A program made the position numbers and the translations under genes. From positions 418,664 to 482,663 of the forward strand of contig SJOL01009557.1 of the NCBI GenBank assembly GCA_004794785.1: a stretch of DNA of 64,000 bases. The letters run 5' to 3'. The notes beneath the pieces were generated by a model, which made no database searches, was not told the DNA's origin, and saw only the letters and a program-made list of their open reading frames with translations. This document shows positions 37,601 through 49,600 of this stretch, piece by piece; position 1 is the stretch's first letter; every line of letters starts with the position of its first letter. The stretch is from Opisthorchis felineus. Its lineage: Eukaryota; Platyhelminthes; Trematoda; Opisthorchiida; Opisthorchiidae.

Positions 37601-40600
37601 TAAATATCCAGGGCGTGACGAACTGTCTCTGGAACTGCATACGTCCACTTCGACTTTTGCCCTTTGGGTCCATTGACTGATGGCTTGAAGTCAACTGTCT
37701 GCACTTTATTCGACAACGGCGCAGAGGTTACCACGATGTCGCTGATAAGTTTTGCGACGTACGACCCGAGGCAACGAACACGCTGTCTACCGTTGCACAT
37801 TCCAGGAGGTTCTGATTCTGGCTGACATGTTGTCAACTCATTCCAAACGCGAGGGCCGACGTTGTCAAAAGACGAAACCGTAGTCGATGTCTCCGATACC
37901 TTCTGGAGTTTTGAACTTTCGGACTGAACTTTTACGACCCTAGTATCATCGTCACTTTCCAACAGGAAGTAGGCCACATCTCCCAATAGGTAGGTGGAAT
38001 ACTCTAGGCGGTACTCCTCAGGGACATCTCGCAGAAGATCCTTTATGCAACTGAGTGCGGGTTGTCGCACTGTGGTGTAATGTGGATGGACCGCAAGCAA
38101 CAGCAAGGTGCGGAATGCATAGCTAAAGAAAGGAAAAAAGAACTGAATGATGAGTGAGCAGCGCACCACCAGCTTGGTGTACAATCAATCCGAATGCATG
38201 ACTACTTCGACATCCGACTGGGCATTTGTGTCAACACAGTAAAAGGAGGTAGAATATACAGTCCCTCAATTAAAAGCGACCAATCTAAAGTCAGTACAGT
38301 TCAAATTTCATTTTTCAAACTGAACCAATCGTGGCGGCAGGTAAATGACCACTCAATTATTTACTTTCGGACGACTATCTGGACTAGCCGAATAAGTTAA
38401 GATCGACTGGTAAAAGGCAATTGCTTCCCAAACCTGCACGGCTAATGTGGCTGGTCTATGGCATTCGTGACACTGACGCGACGTCTGTTTGCCTATCACC
38501 GTATGTATCCTACTGTAGCGTGACCACAGACATGACCGCTGCTCAAAGACATTCGAATGTTGTGTTTGTTATCGGTGCCTGATGAGTACCTTGCACCAGT
38601 AGCGTTGAAGTACCGTGAACGGTTTTCAGGAAAAATAACTCCTCCACGATAGATCAGCTGGCTACACTTCATAGGTCGAACATGCTACACCATGTGTTTC
38701 CAGTCTAAGAGGACCGTCTGCAGCACAGAGCCATTTTCGTCCAGCGATGTGCGGGACTAATTCAACATACAGGCGGTCAGTCCATGACTTGGTAACACAG
38801 AGTGTAATTCAGTCTTGTCAACAGCTACTGTCTTTCACACAGCCAGTGGCACGTGTGCATTAAGGCTATCTCCTTCAATGGATAGCTCTCTCAACTCGTC
38901 CGCTGTGAGTTACGTAGAACGGCTTGGCGTCAACAAACGCCGGAGATCACTATCACGACTGCATACCTGCATACCTGTCTTACCGTCACTCATTCAAATT
39001 GTGGTGAACAGAACTGCAGAAGATTGAACCTATATACCTCAGTACATGGTTTATGGCCGACGAACTGAACTGAACAGAATGTGCAGTTCAGTTCCATCCC
39101 GCCATAATGTTCTACAGAATAAATGTCACCTCCACATAAGGATCGATTTCCGCTGCCTCACTCTCGACAGGATACTTCACATAGGAGGCCAATTCTTGAA
39201 AATTCCATAGGAGTTCAGGACCTAGAAGGGAACGCTTTCAATCACGGACAACTTTTTCGAACATTTCGGTCAAACGCTCCTTTTTTCTGCAAGGTACAAT
39301 CGCAATGAAAGTGGCTTGGGAACCACGGACCCAATATTTGCCTGCAATACTAATAATTGTTGTTAGTGTGGGATTTTGGAATTTTAATGGAGATTTCGTC
39401 CTGTAAGTGAAGTCAATCTATGCTGAACAACCGAGAAGCACTGTGATTCCGCATGTATTGGCTCCACATACAGAATGTGACCCCCGTTGAAATTTGCAGC
39501 TCACTCACACTACCAACAATTCATAAGTAGCTCAGAGGAAGAATAACCACCATCAGCTGTAAAAACCGTGTACTTGCCATATAGTTATTATAGCTAACAC
39601 AGTTTGGTTTGTCGATGATTTTGAGAGGTGGGATAGATAGCTGCGCATTTTAGGCAGTAGCTGAGGAATGAGAAAATTCATTCGATGAATGGCACTTCCA
39701 TCTGAGAAGTCGTAGCTCGAGGAGCCAGTCAATAAGTGTGAGCATATGATGTGGATCTCGTGACTGAAGGATGGGCAGCGCTATATCCTGGTAATTGATC
39801 AGGTGGCTGTTGATCTGTTCGCCGAGCTTGGCAATTGATTTGCAAACACTTCGTCACAATTCGAGGAGACATCTTCAGTGTGCTGTTGGGTGGGTAGTCC
39901 CTCACTTCATGCTTGCGTTTATATAGTTTACATAGAGCAGCTTTTGCGCTGTAACTTGATTGCCATTGATAATCATCGCACTTGGATTCTGGTTGGTCCG
40001 ATCATTAACTGTGTTGCGTTGTGGTTTATTTCTAGCTGTCTACGGCCACGCTGCTGTTGAAATTGCCGTCCATTATTGTCTCTTCCGGTTGATCCGTTCG
40101 TGATCTGTATTGCGTCGTGGTCGGCTTCTCTGTTGTTTGATTGGCTGGTGGTGCACTTTCTGTTTTTAGTAGTTTGTAGTCCTATTAATTTCTTCTTTGA
40201 ATCCTTCTTCGGCTCCGGGTTTTGTGGTTCTGGATTTCTTTTGTCCTCAGAGGTTGATACACAGGATCGATCTCAATGCGTCTGTTTATTGCTTCATCAC
40301 TGGAGTACCACGCCTCCATGAACTCGCGTTCTTTTTTTGCCTGGCCCAGTATGTTGACGTTATTCCAATCGAATTTGTGTCCTTCCCCATCTTTCTGTGC
40401 AGAGATGAGCGGGAGTAGGTCGTGTTTCCTAGTAGCGAGCTTGTGTTCGTTGACTCCGGTTGACAGTTTCCTCCCTGTTTGCCCCACGTAGTGTCTTTCA
40501 CAGTCCTTGCATTGAATTTTGTAGATTACATTCGTCTTCTCCATTGCACTAAGTATCACCTTTGGTTTTAATAGTGCTCTTCGTAGCGTGTCAGTTGGCA

Positions 40601-43600
40601 AATCAATTGCCAAGCTCGGCAAACAGATTAACAGCCACCTGATCAATTACCAACTAATGCACCCGAGCTACCAATATTCCAACACATTACCAGCGCTATA
40701 TCCTGTCTAAGGGCGAGTTAATGCATAGAACGTACGCTTCACCAAACAACCGTTTTCATAAGATTGTGATACTACAATGGTTCGGACAGGACCGAAGTGC
40801 GTTTTACTGAAAGCACGATGATAAAAATGTGCACCCACGGATACGAAGTCAGTATGTCATGTTTCCCCGGTTTTCCCCTTTCGATCTAAACAGACAACCT
40901 ATTCGGCAACACAAACAGGTTTCTACCGGTATTTTCAATGGGTACCGCTGAGATGAATGAGACAAATTTTTGCAATAGCTTTTGAAAAGTGTTCTTTTGT
41001 AGAGAGGTCAAATAGTTTAAAAACTTTACCGGAGGAGAACAATACAAACATATGACATTACTTTTTAAGGATGACGCACATACATACCAGTAGGACGAAG
41101 TAAATAACTGACCAGCTGTTGATTAAGTCAGTAACTTGAATACTCGTGAATAGTCACGGCGTTGATCCCAACCATAGACAAGATCTACACAACAGACACC
41201 TAACCACACCAATTGTAATCCATACTTCCGTATTCCTTCAACGGAAGTGAGGAAAGGAAGCGCAGGAGTATGTGCTTCACGTCAGCTGCGTTGACAGCTC
41301 AGTGGCCGTTTGCCTGAGTTCAACTGTGTACCGTACGAAATGCCCATCAGGTTGATTTCAGACGCTGTTCCGGGACCAAGATTCATGGCAGATTTAGCGA
41401 GTTGTAATTAATCGACGAACTGAGAATTCGGAATGGTCGGCCGGACAGACAGCTGCTAGGACTCCAGGTACCAAAGGAACCATATTTATCTTACCTACGC
41501 GCACCGGGAAAAGCAAACTAAAGTTTTACTCTATGTATTTCACAGACATCCCTGGGAGCATGTAAGATACTTGCCTCTTGGTTTCTCTGGGGATGAACAG
41601 GTTCAATTGCCGCAATACAATCATCAATAGGGTGGCCAGCTTCTCCAAAACTAAAAAAAGAGTTAGGAATAACTGGAAAATGATGTGGACTGAGTTCAAC
41701 ACACGAAAAACGAAAGCATGCAAAAAGATAGGATTAAAAATGAAAGTGACTACATAGCTGGATGGCTGAATAATGCAAATTAATTGCATAGCGGGATAAT
41801 TACACACGTATGACGGCATGTAGGTATCGACAGGATGCAGAAGGCCAGCCTATCAAGCGTAAGATTACAAAGATAACGTAGGACAGATATTAGCCCCTGA
41901 AGACCTCTCTGAAATCCGTATTCAATGAGGAAAAGCAAACGAAGTCTTCCGTAGGACTCAATACAATTTGGGTGCAACGCCAGACGAAGTAGGAAGACAG
42001 AGTGCGACAACCTAGAAACATGCTTCAGTATTTTTTTACTATACACAGAAGTGGATTGCAAGGAAATAAACCTATGACAATGCAAGGCATAAATCAACAC
42101 GCGGAGAACGAAGATTGAGGAGATGCTTGGTAGCTCGACGTCTGGAGAGTTGCGAGCTGTAAATGCTTGACAGCATGAAACAGGGCAAAGGGCCCCAGAT
42201 TCTGGCTGTTCTAAGGAAGACGGAAGAGCTAAACAGTTTAGTTCCTCAGCGGGCGACTGAAATTCACAGAGATGCCTGCAAGGATAGTAGGATTGAGAGC
42301 TTAAGGGAAGGGAGGAGCCAGCTCAGAAAAAAAACGATTCGCGGTAGTGTCAGCAGAACAGAGCAAGGGCTAAGTCTGGAGGGTGAGTTTTAGGGTTATT
42401 GGTTAGACAGGTTGTAGGTGGAATAAAGTAGAGGACAGAAGGGCGGAAAGCCTCAAATAGAACAGTATAGCGACGCTCTGGAGTGGGCTGATATTCATAT
42501 CTGTAAATCGTGTCGCTCAAGCTTGAAAACGTTCGTTCTTCAGATGTGATAACCCAAGTGCATCAAGCGTGCGCTGGTAGAGTGGTGGTAACACGCTAGT
42601 TATGCATTTTGAATTTCCGGGGTTCAAACCCCGGCGCGGCTGAGGATATAAACCGCTGATGACCTCTAATAAGAGATAATCATATCCAGCGTTTGCTTCT
42701 TTAGAGTGGGATAAACAGAGTAATTACACCAGGACTGGAAGAGAACCGTTCAAACGGAGGGGTGAAGTGAGTATGAATTCAAGAAGTTGAGAAGAGTCGA
42801 AGTAGTTGAGAACCCGAAATAGAATAGCAGCAATCCTGGATGCACGAGTCGCAACAGCATAGACATGAGTGACCAGGAAAGGCTGATGACACATATGGAA
42901 CCAGGTGGATGAAGGACCACCAGATGTGTCGAGAAGGAATGGAAACACGTGAGGCATCTAGATCATCATGTAGCCAGTCGAAGATGGCATCGGAACCAAT
43001 ACCGGTGATTGTTCAGGAGGGCGTTGTCTTCAAGAATGTACAAGAATTGCCTGGGAAACCATGCGCCATAGCTTTGGAAGATAAATACTGGGGTTAGGGA
43101 GTCAATTCTGGGATTGTGTAGGACGGTAAAGTATCTGAAGAAATCGAAGCACAGAAAACTTTTCGGATTGGCCCCGGAGCATTGTTTAGGAAGGAGGAAT
43201 GAGGATGTGCCCTCAAGGGTCAGATGCACTAGAAGCATCGAGACCTGATAGAGGGTGGAAAACGCTATCTGACGATCGAAGATAGTGGAAGATGGGTTGA
43301 TGAATGAGGATAAATCGGTGAGGAGGATGGAGATATAAGAAGGGAACTGTTTGAGAAACAATACGCGGAAATTTCCGCCTAGTCTAGGGAGGAATACCTG
43401 AGACTTCCACATGGGTCGAATATAAAGTGGAGGGGAGCAAGACTTCCGATCAGTCGTTTTGGCCAGGCTCCTGAACGCTCGACTTGAAGACGGCGCGTTA
43501 GGTAGTTAATCTGGCATTTGATAAACGAGCGTATCTTTGGGTCTGCCGTTCACAGCTGTACAATGATTACGGGCGACAATGTAGCCTGCGAGTGATTAAG

Positions 43601-46600
43601 GGGGATGCATCTGCTACAGTTTGTACACTATTCTGCTTATCCACAGGAGAAATACGGAGTAATAGCATTTGGGGATCTTTGTTGGTTAGGTTTAAAAATG
43701 TGGGGAATCAATAGAGTTGTACCATTTGAAAAATGTTGAGGATCGTCGTACGAACGAAAATCCAAAGAACAGGGACTGACGGATTCCCTCCCAGTCAGCA
43801 AACGAGTATCACTAAAGAATAAGACGAGAGAGGACCGTGCGATTTAGGGATGAAGACAGATAAGTGCAAGCGAGAAGACAATGAACACGCGGACCTAGGG
43901 GAACAGAACATACTTGGTAAGAAAAGAGATGCGTCAGGAAGAAACATGTGGTTTGAGCAGTCACCGTCTCCGTGAAATACTCGTTTAGGAAAGAGGACAA
44001 GATGGGTGAGGGATTGGTGATGGAACACGAGTCGACCTTAAGGCCCACAGGATCCGTACGGGAAAAACATGATAGCCACTCCGATCTATAAGCATTAGAA
44101 AGACGAAGAACGCAGTTTTACTATGGGGCAGACAACCGACGTTCAACAAAAAGAATAGAGAGGACACGTCGTTACCGTTCTGTGATTGACAAACACAATA
44201 AAGCAGTTGTTGTAACGGACTGCACAGAATTTGAGTAAAGGTTGGAAATCAAGCGAACAGGGAGATGTCAAACAGATGAGGAAGAATGCGTGTAGGTATA
44301 AACTCTGACCTTAAACGGGGGACAGTGGAACAGTCCTGAAAATGCAGACGAGTGGAACCAACATACCCGGAAATGTGGAATCGGCGAGGGGCAGTCGAGA
44401 AAGAGTAGAAAGGGATAAAAACTGATGAACCAAATCAGGGTTGTAAGTCAAACTACGGATGTTCAGACTTCGCGAGACAGAACGAAGAGGAGTGTAAGTG
44501 TAGCTTGTATGTCGATGTCTGTTTGGCGAGTGACAGGCCGGCTTTTCAACTCAGAGGTTTGTAGTGGCGAACCGCATAACGCGGTGTTAAATACCAGGGG
44601 GGAGCCTAGTAGGAGCTAGCTACCAGCTCCCGTGTTACCAGAATAAAATCTATTCCATCAAAACGGAAAAGCCAACTGGGACCACATATTTTGCCAGCGA
44701 CACCCAGCTCTCAACACTGGGTGTGTGAGAAAAAAGTACAGTGACTAACCGAATTCTGGTGCAGTTTGAAGAAACCGCTCACTAAACCACGGTCTTCGTT
44801 TCGAGGAGGATCCAGAACCCACTAGCAGAGTCCAGATGGGACTTGAACTGAGTTGTGTCTTGAGGAGTTCCGAATCTATGGTTTTCGATTTGGCGACAAA
44901 GTGTCGTACCCAAATCAGCGATGCGCAGACTGATTCGAACACCAAAGGGGAGTGGTTTGGCTGGCCTATAGCCCGCTGCACAGAGGTGAGAAGATTGGCC
45001 GGGAAAGCACTGGGTAGACGGTCACCAATGTTCCCTAAAATGGTAAAGGTAAGATAATCAGAATCCAAAAGGAACGTCTAACAACCCGATAAAAGGAACA
45101 GTCATCCACTTTACCTTTTGTGAAACCAGAATCAAGACACATCAGGTAGGCGCACCGAACAGCTGCAGGGGTTTTGGGGTCGAAGGCTTTCGTCTGTGAC
45201 AAGCGAAAATAGAAGACGTGAAACGGCATAAAAGACAAGGATAGGAGCAGGTCCTATTCATGGGGTCACTGTCCACTTAAGCATGAACCTTAGTGAACAC
45301 TGGTGGACCTAAATTCTATCAGGGTATCACAACAACAATGTTGCGGCATTGTTGCAAATATTGTCCAAGAGAGTGTGTACAAAGAAAGATGAAGTTTTTG
45401 ATTCTCAACCAGTTACCCGATCTTTAATGAGCATCAATGAACTGGAGAGTATTCATGGTGCCTGATTAAAGTACTGGGATCCAAATAAAAATACTAGGTG
45501 ATGATACAATGAACATAGTTTTCTTTCTCAAAACTTGTTTGCTGCGGCTGAAGAAGCCAGTGGGACGTATAGAGAGTTCCTCAGGTACCCAGTGGATTAC
45601 ATCTGTTCTAGCATTGGTTGACAAAGGACAAATTTTGTTTGCGTCTGAGGATACTACAATGGGTTTGAAAACTTCACCATGCGAGGACCAAGTTTCATAT
45701 ACTGATCGGCATCCCCTAATACCAAACCCACTGGAAACAGGAAAATGTGCTCAGCTCCGACGAGATGATTAGTCCCTGGTGGTTGAGCAACTTTACTGAG
45801 TCCGTTGGAGCCTGGTAAGTATAATTCGAATGAAGTCGACAGTAAGTCCTATGTTAAGGCTATCATCACTTCGTCAAACGGCTCAAATTCTGTGCTCAGC
45901 CGCGGAACCTAACTGACTAGTTTACAAACTTATCCTGGAGACCCAAAGACAATCTGATTGTCACATTGTCGCACTAGCAGATGTCTCAGACACTACGATT
46001 TTCAGTCAGCTCAACATTCATTATGACAACGATGTCGCACAGCACCAAGGTTATTCAGTCCTGTCTCCCGTTTGCTTGAAGTATGTGGGTTAGCAGCGTG
46101 ACATGACGCCGCAATCGGTAATTTATACTCTCTTGGCGCACACGCCACATTCAGTTCCTTTAAACCCGTATAATACATGCAAAAATTCGGTTTACGTTAA
46201 TCTTTTGCCATCGGCCTAGAGCACGATACCGGTGAGCGATGTCAAATTACAGCTAGCACAACCCCTGATGTGGGGGACAAACTGAGTGATCCTATGATGA
46301 AAGTCTTGGGAAATCGTTCTCTCTAATGAGGACCTGCTCGTAAGGCCACTAGTATACACTACTAGATGAGTAGCACCCAAAGCACACTTTTTGTAACAGA
46401 TCGATTGGAGGGGTGAAGATGCAAAAAGCACCAGTTATGTTCGACTTATACACTCATCTGCATACCAATTTGGTTTTCACGGAAAATTCACCTGGAATCC
46501 AGCTGAATCTCTTGAGGAAGAATACCATAAACGAGGGATTCAGCTGGGTTCCAGATGAGTCCCCCTTCAAAACCAAATTGGTGTGCAGATGAGTGCAATT

Positions 46601-49600
46601 TGAGTTCAAGTAGAACATAAGGTTGAGGGAAACTCGAAGACTGTGCCCACCTGATGAGCCCCAAGAAGGCCGAAACCATCCGTGGGCTGTCGCAGAGTTT
46701 TCAGCAGCCTTATGAGGAGTCTATTACGTCTACACCAGTTATGCTATTTTATTTCAGAAAGCTGAGTCACAGAGGAAGGGAGAAAACATGGTTAAATAGG
46801 TCCCGTGAAAAAAAGATTGAAAGCAACACAAAAACATGCCAAACAACACAAGTTTCACAATGGATTGGAATAAACACTAACTCGGCTTTTCGATGGCCGA
46901 AGAGTTAGGGAAGACAGAGTGACAGACTTCTAAAGACGGGATATTATTTGAGGTCAGTTCTACGTGTGGTAATAACCCAAGGTAGAGTGAGTGAATTAGC
47001 AAAGACCTGTGTTGACCATTTGGAAGATATTCGCAAAAAAAAAGGGAGGATAGGAAAGCTCAGAGCAACATTTTTGTCATCTTAAGCTGGAATAAAGTAA
47101 GAGACATTATGTTCCAAAGATGAGAAATCGTTTGGATGTATTCTGTTAGGTAAGGCATATCAAAAAGACTTTAAGTAGAATAGAATCCAGAAAAGACACG
47201 TAAAAAGGAGCCTCAAACATAACGACAGTACTGTAGGATAGAGTGAATTTGGGATTTATAAAGGAGTCAGGTAGAGCTCAAGTGTTTTCGTGTCATAAGA
47301 GAGAAAACCAACTTTTCTAGATGTCTGTGCCACGTGGAATTTGACGTATAAGTACCGGGATAAGTTGTCACTGAGAAACAGGCCAAGGAGACTGAACGAT
47401 AAGGGACTAGGAATGGAAGTAAGACGGACCTACAGTGGTGGCCTCCCAAGAGGTTGTTTCCAGGACCGCGAGGGAGCTATTTGTTCAAAACTGATTCAAC
47501 AACTTGGGACAAAAGGGGGGAGGTAATGGATGCAAGTAAATGTTAGAGTCAGAGCGCAAATCACGTTTGTGAATGGGAAGGGCAGATAGATTTTACCAGC
47601 TGGGAGGGGAAAAAGTGGTTCAGCTGTAGCACTCTTCGGTGCCTAGCTTCCATGCCGCCCGAAGGAAGCAGGAAGGCCGAGATATTGCCGGGTTGCTCAA
47701 ACCTAGACAGGAGCAATCGAGATGCTGAGGTTGGGTTCGAACAACGGACCTTCCGGTCAGTAAGTTCGCGCCTTAACCACTGAGTCATCTCGAGCTAGAT
47801 AAGTGAGCCTTGAACTAATTGCGACAAGTTCAGGAGCACAGTCACGGAAAACGTGAGAAGGATGCCATCTGAACCAGGCTGGTTTGGAAATGTTGAGTTC
47901 TTACGATTTCTCATGATAATGATCGGTAAAAATCGAGAGGCCGGTACAGAAGTGAGGAAGAGAATTAGGAGATAAGATGTGAGACCTCCGGAAGTGCCAA
48001 GTATGGAGATATGAAGGATGAAGGTCGCAAATGCTTGCTATAGCCAGATTCAAAAATGGTCAACTTCCGACTTCCGCTTTCGATGGTTGAGCTGCCTTTC
48101 GTGCAGTGAATCTATCTTTTATCCTGCCGACCATAGACGAGCAAGTATTACGTGCAGAAACATCGTCAGCGCGTGTCGAAGGACAGGCATGGATCCGTCA
48201 TGCTTGTACGATGTTCTTTACTACACGCAAACACGCATGATCAAACGGTTCGGGGGGTAATTGCTTCCTACATTAAAAAACCCAGAATGAACAGAGTCAG
48301 AAAACGCAATTATCTCGGCAAAACCTGAAGCACGTTTTGAGAAACAATACCGTCCAATGATTCCTGCAGAAAAGTTAGTGCTAGCATCCCAATCAGGGAG
48401 AGTATCGCTGTAAAAAATCATGAGGGGAAGTGGGCTTTGAGAGAGAAGGCGAGTTAGGAAAGTGGATAAGACAATAATACAAAAAAACGAGAGGAGCAGA
48501 GCACGTTACAGCTTAATGTGGTGGACAGAAGGTTAGAAAGAGATCAAGGGTTTATGCGATACTGCCGTTGTGGTTAGAAACTCTGGATGAAAAGCAGATA
48601 AGTTGGATAGGGAATTTGGTGATGGTCCGCAGGGACTGTGTGGGAAGAAAAGGGAAGCCATTTACTCTCGTGGAGATTGATTGGTGATAACAATGCCATT
48701 CGCACATCGACAAACATACCAAAAGATATTTGAAATATGCACACTGATTATTAAGAACAGTGTTCCAGAGTGAACAATTTGTACCCGGACTACTTATTTT
48801 TAGGCTCAGTACAATAGCCAACCAATTTTTGTCAGGCTGGCGCTCAGAGAACAGAACAACAGCCATCTATACAAACTGAGTTACCAAGATTCCCCTCGAG
48901 AGCAAACAACGGCCTTCATATAGCAATCGATTGGTCTAGACATTTCAGTAACTTGAAGGAACAGTAAAAAAACCGCCCTAATAGCCCAGTTCCCAGTTTG
49001 GGGTTTCAACATACTGAACCACAAAGCAAGTATTTTATTGCTGTTGCAAACAACTCACACAAAACACTCAACTGTTTAGAGCAGTTTGATAGGCACAAAG
49101 AGACTTCTGTTTGATCGGTGTTTAATAACGCTGAATCCATGGGGGTACCATACTTCAGAAGACCTCAGTGGAGACTCACTAGGAATGTCCGGTTGACTAG
49201 CAACAACGAAATTCATTGGGAAGAACAACTGTTACTCCAAGAAAGATATCAGTCTCTCTCCAACACCTGATTCATCAGAAACAATCGTTTTTACAAACAG
49301 ATTCTGAACAGTAGGCACAAGTATAGATGTTTTGAAGCATACTGTCGATCTAAGGTGACTAGAACTACACCTCTATTCATATTCATCTGTATTCCCATAG
49401 CGTCAAACCCACAGTAAGCCACAAATGCATTCAAGCCTAGTACTTGAGGATGGATGTTGACAAAAAACTACAGAGGCGTGGGATGCAACACTCCTTTTTA
49501 AAACTTACTTTGATAAAAGACAAGAATCGGTCCGGTAAACTAGACTTGAATCGGCAAACCCACTTGGCCAATTGTTTTGACGCGTAGATTAAGGTTTCCT

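Larger units (their letters stand above)
38123..41574 (-). other. GCN1 intron (GC-AG)
   Basis: Holds a LINE remnant at 38.65 kb and the Penelope-like insertion at 39.79-40.69 kb. The rest is unremarkable. Confidence 0.8.

Noticed and set aside
38575..38640. GCCTGATGAGTACC as another hammerhead core
   Set aside because: Stem II and GAAA are not present in the right order.
42724..44167. Series of minus-strand open frames rich in Ser, Leu, Phe and Pro (42.72-43.41 and 43.80-44.17 kb)
   Set aside because: They coincide with the purine-rich stretch of the plus strand, differ in frame, and show no conserved motif. Composition explains them.
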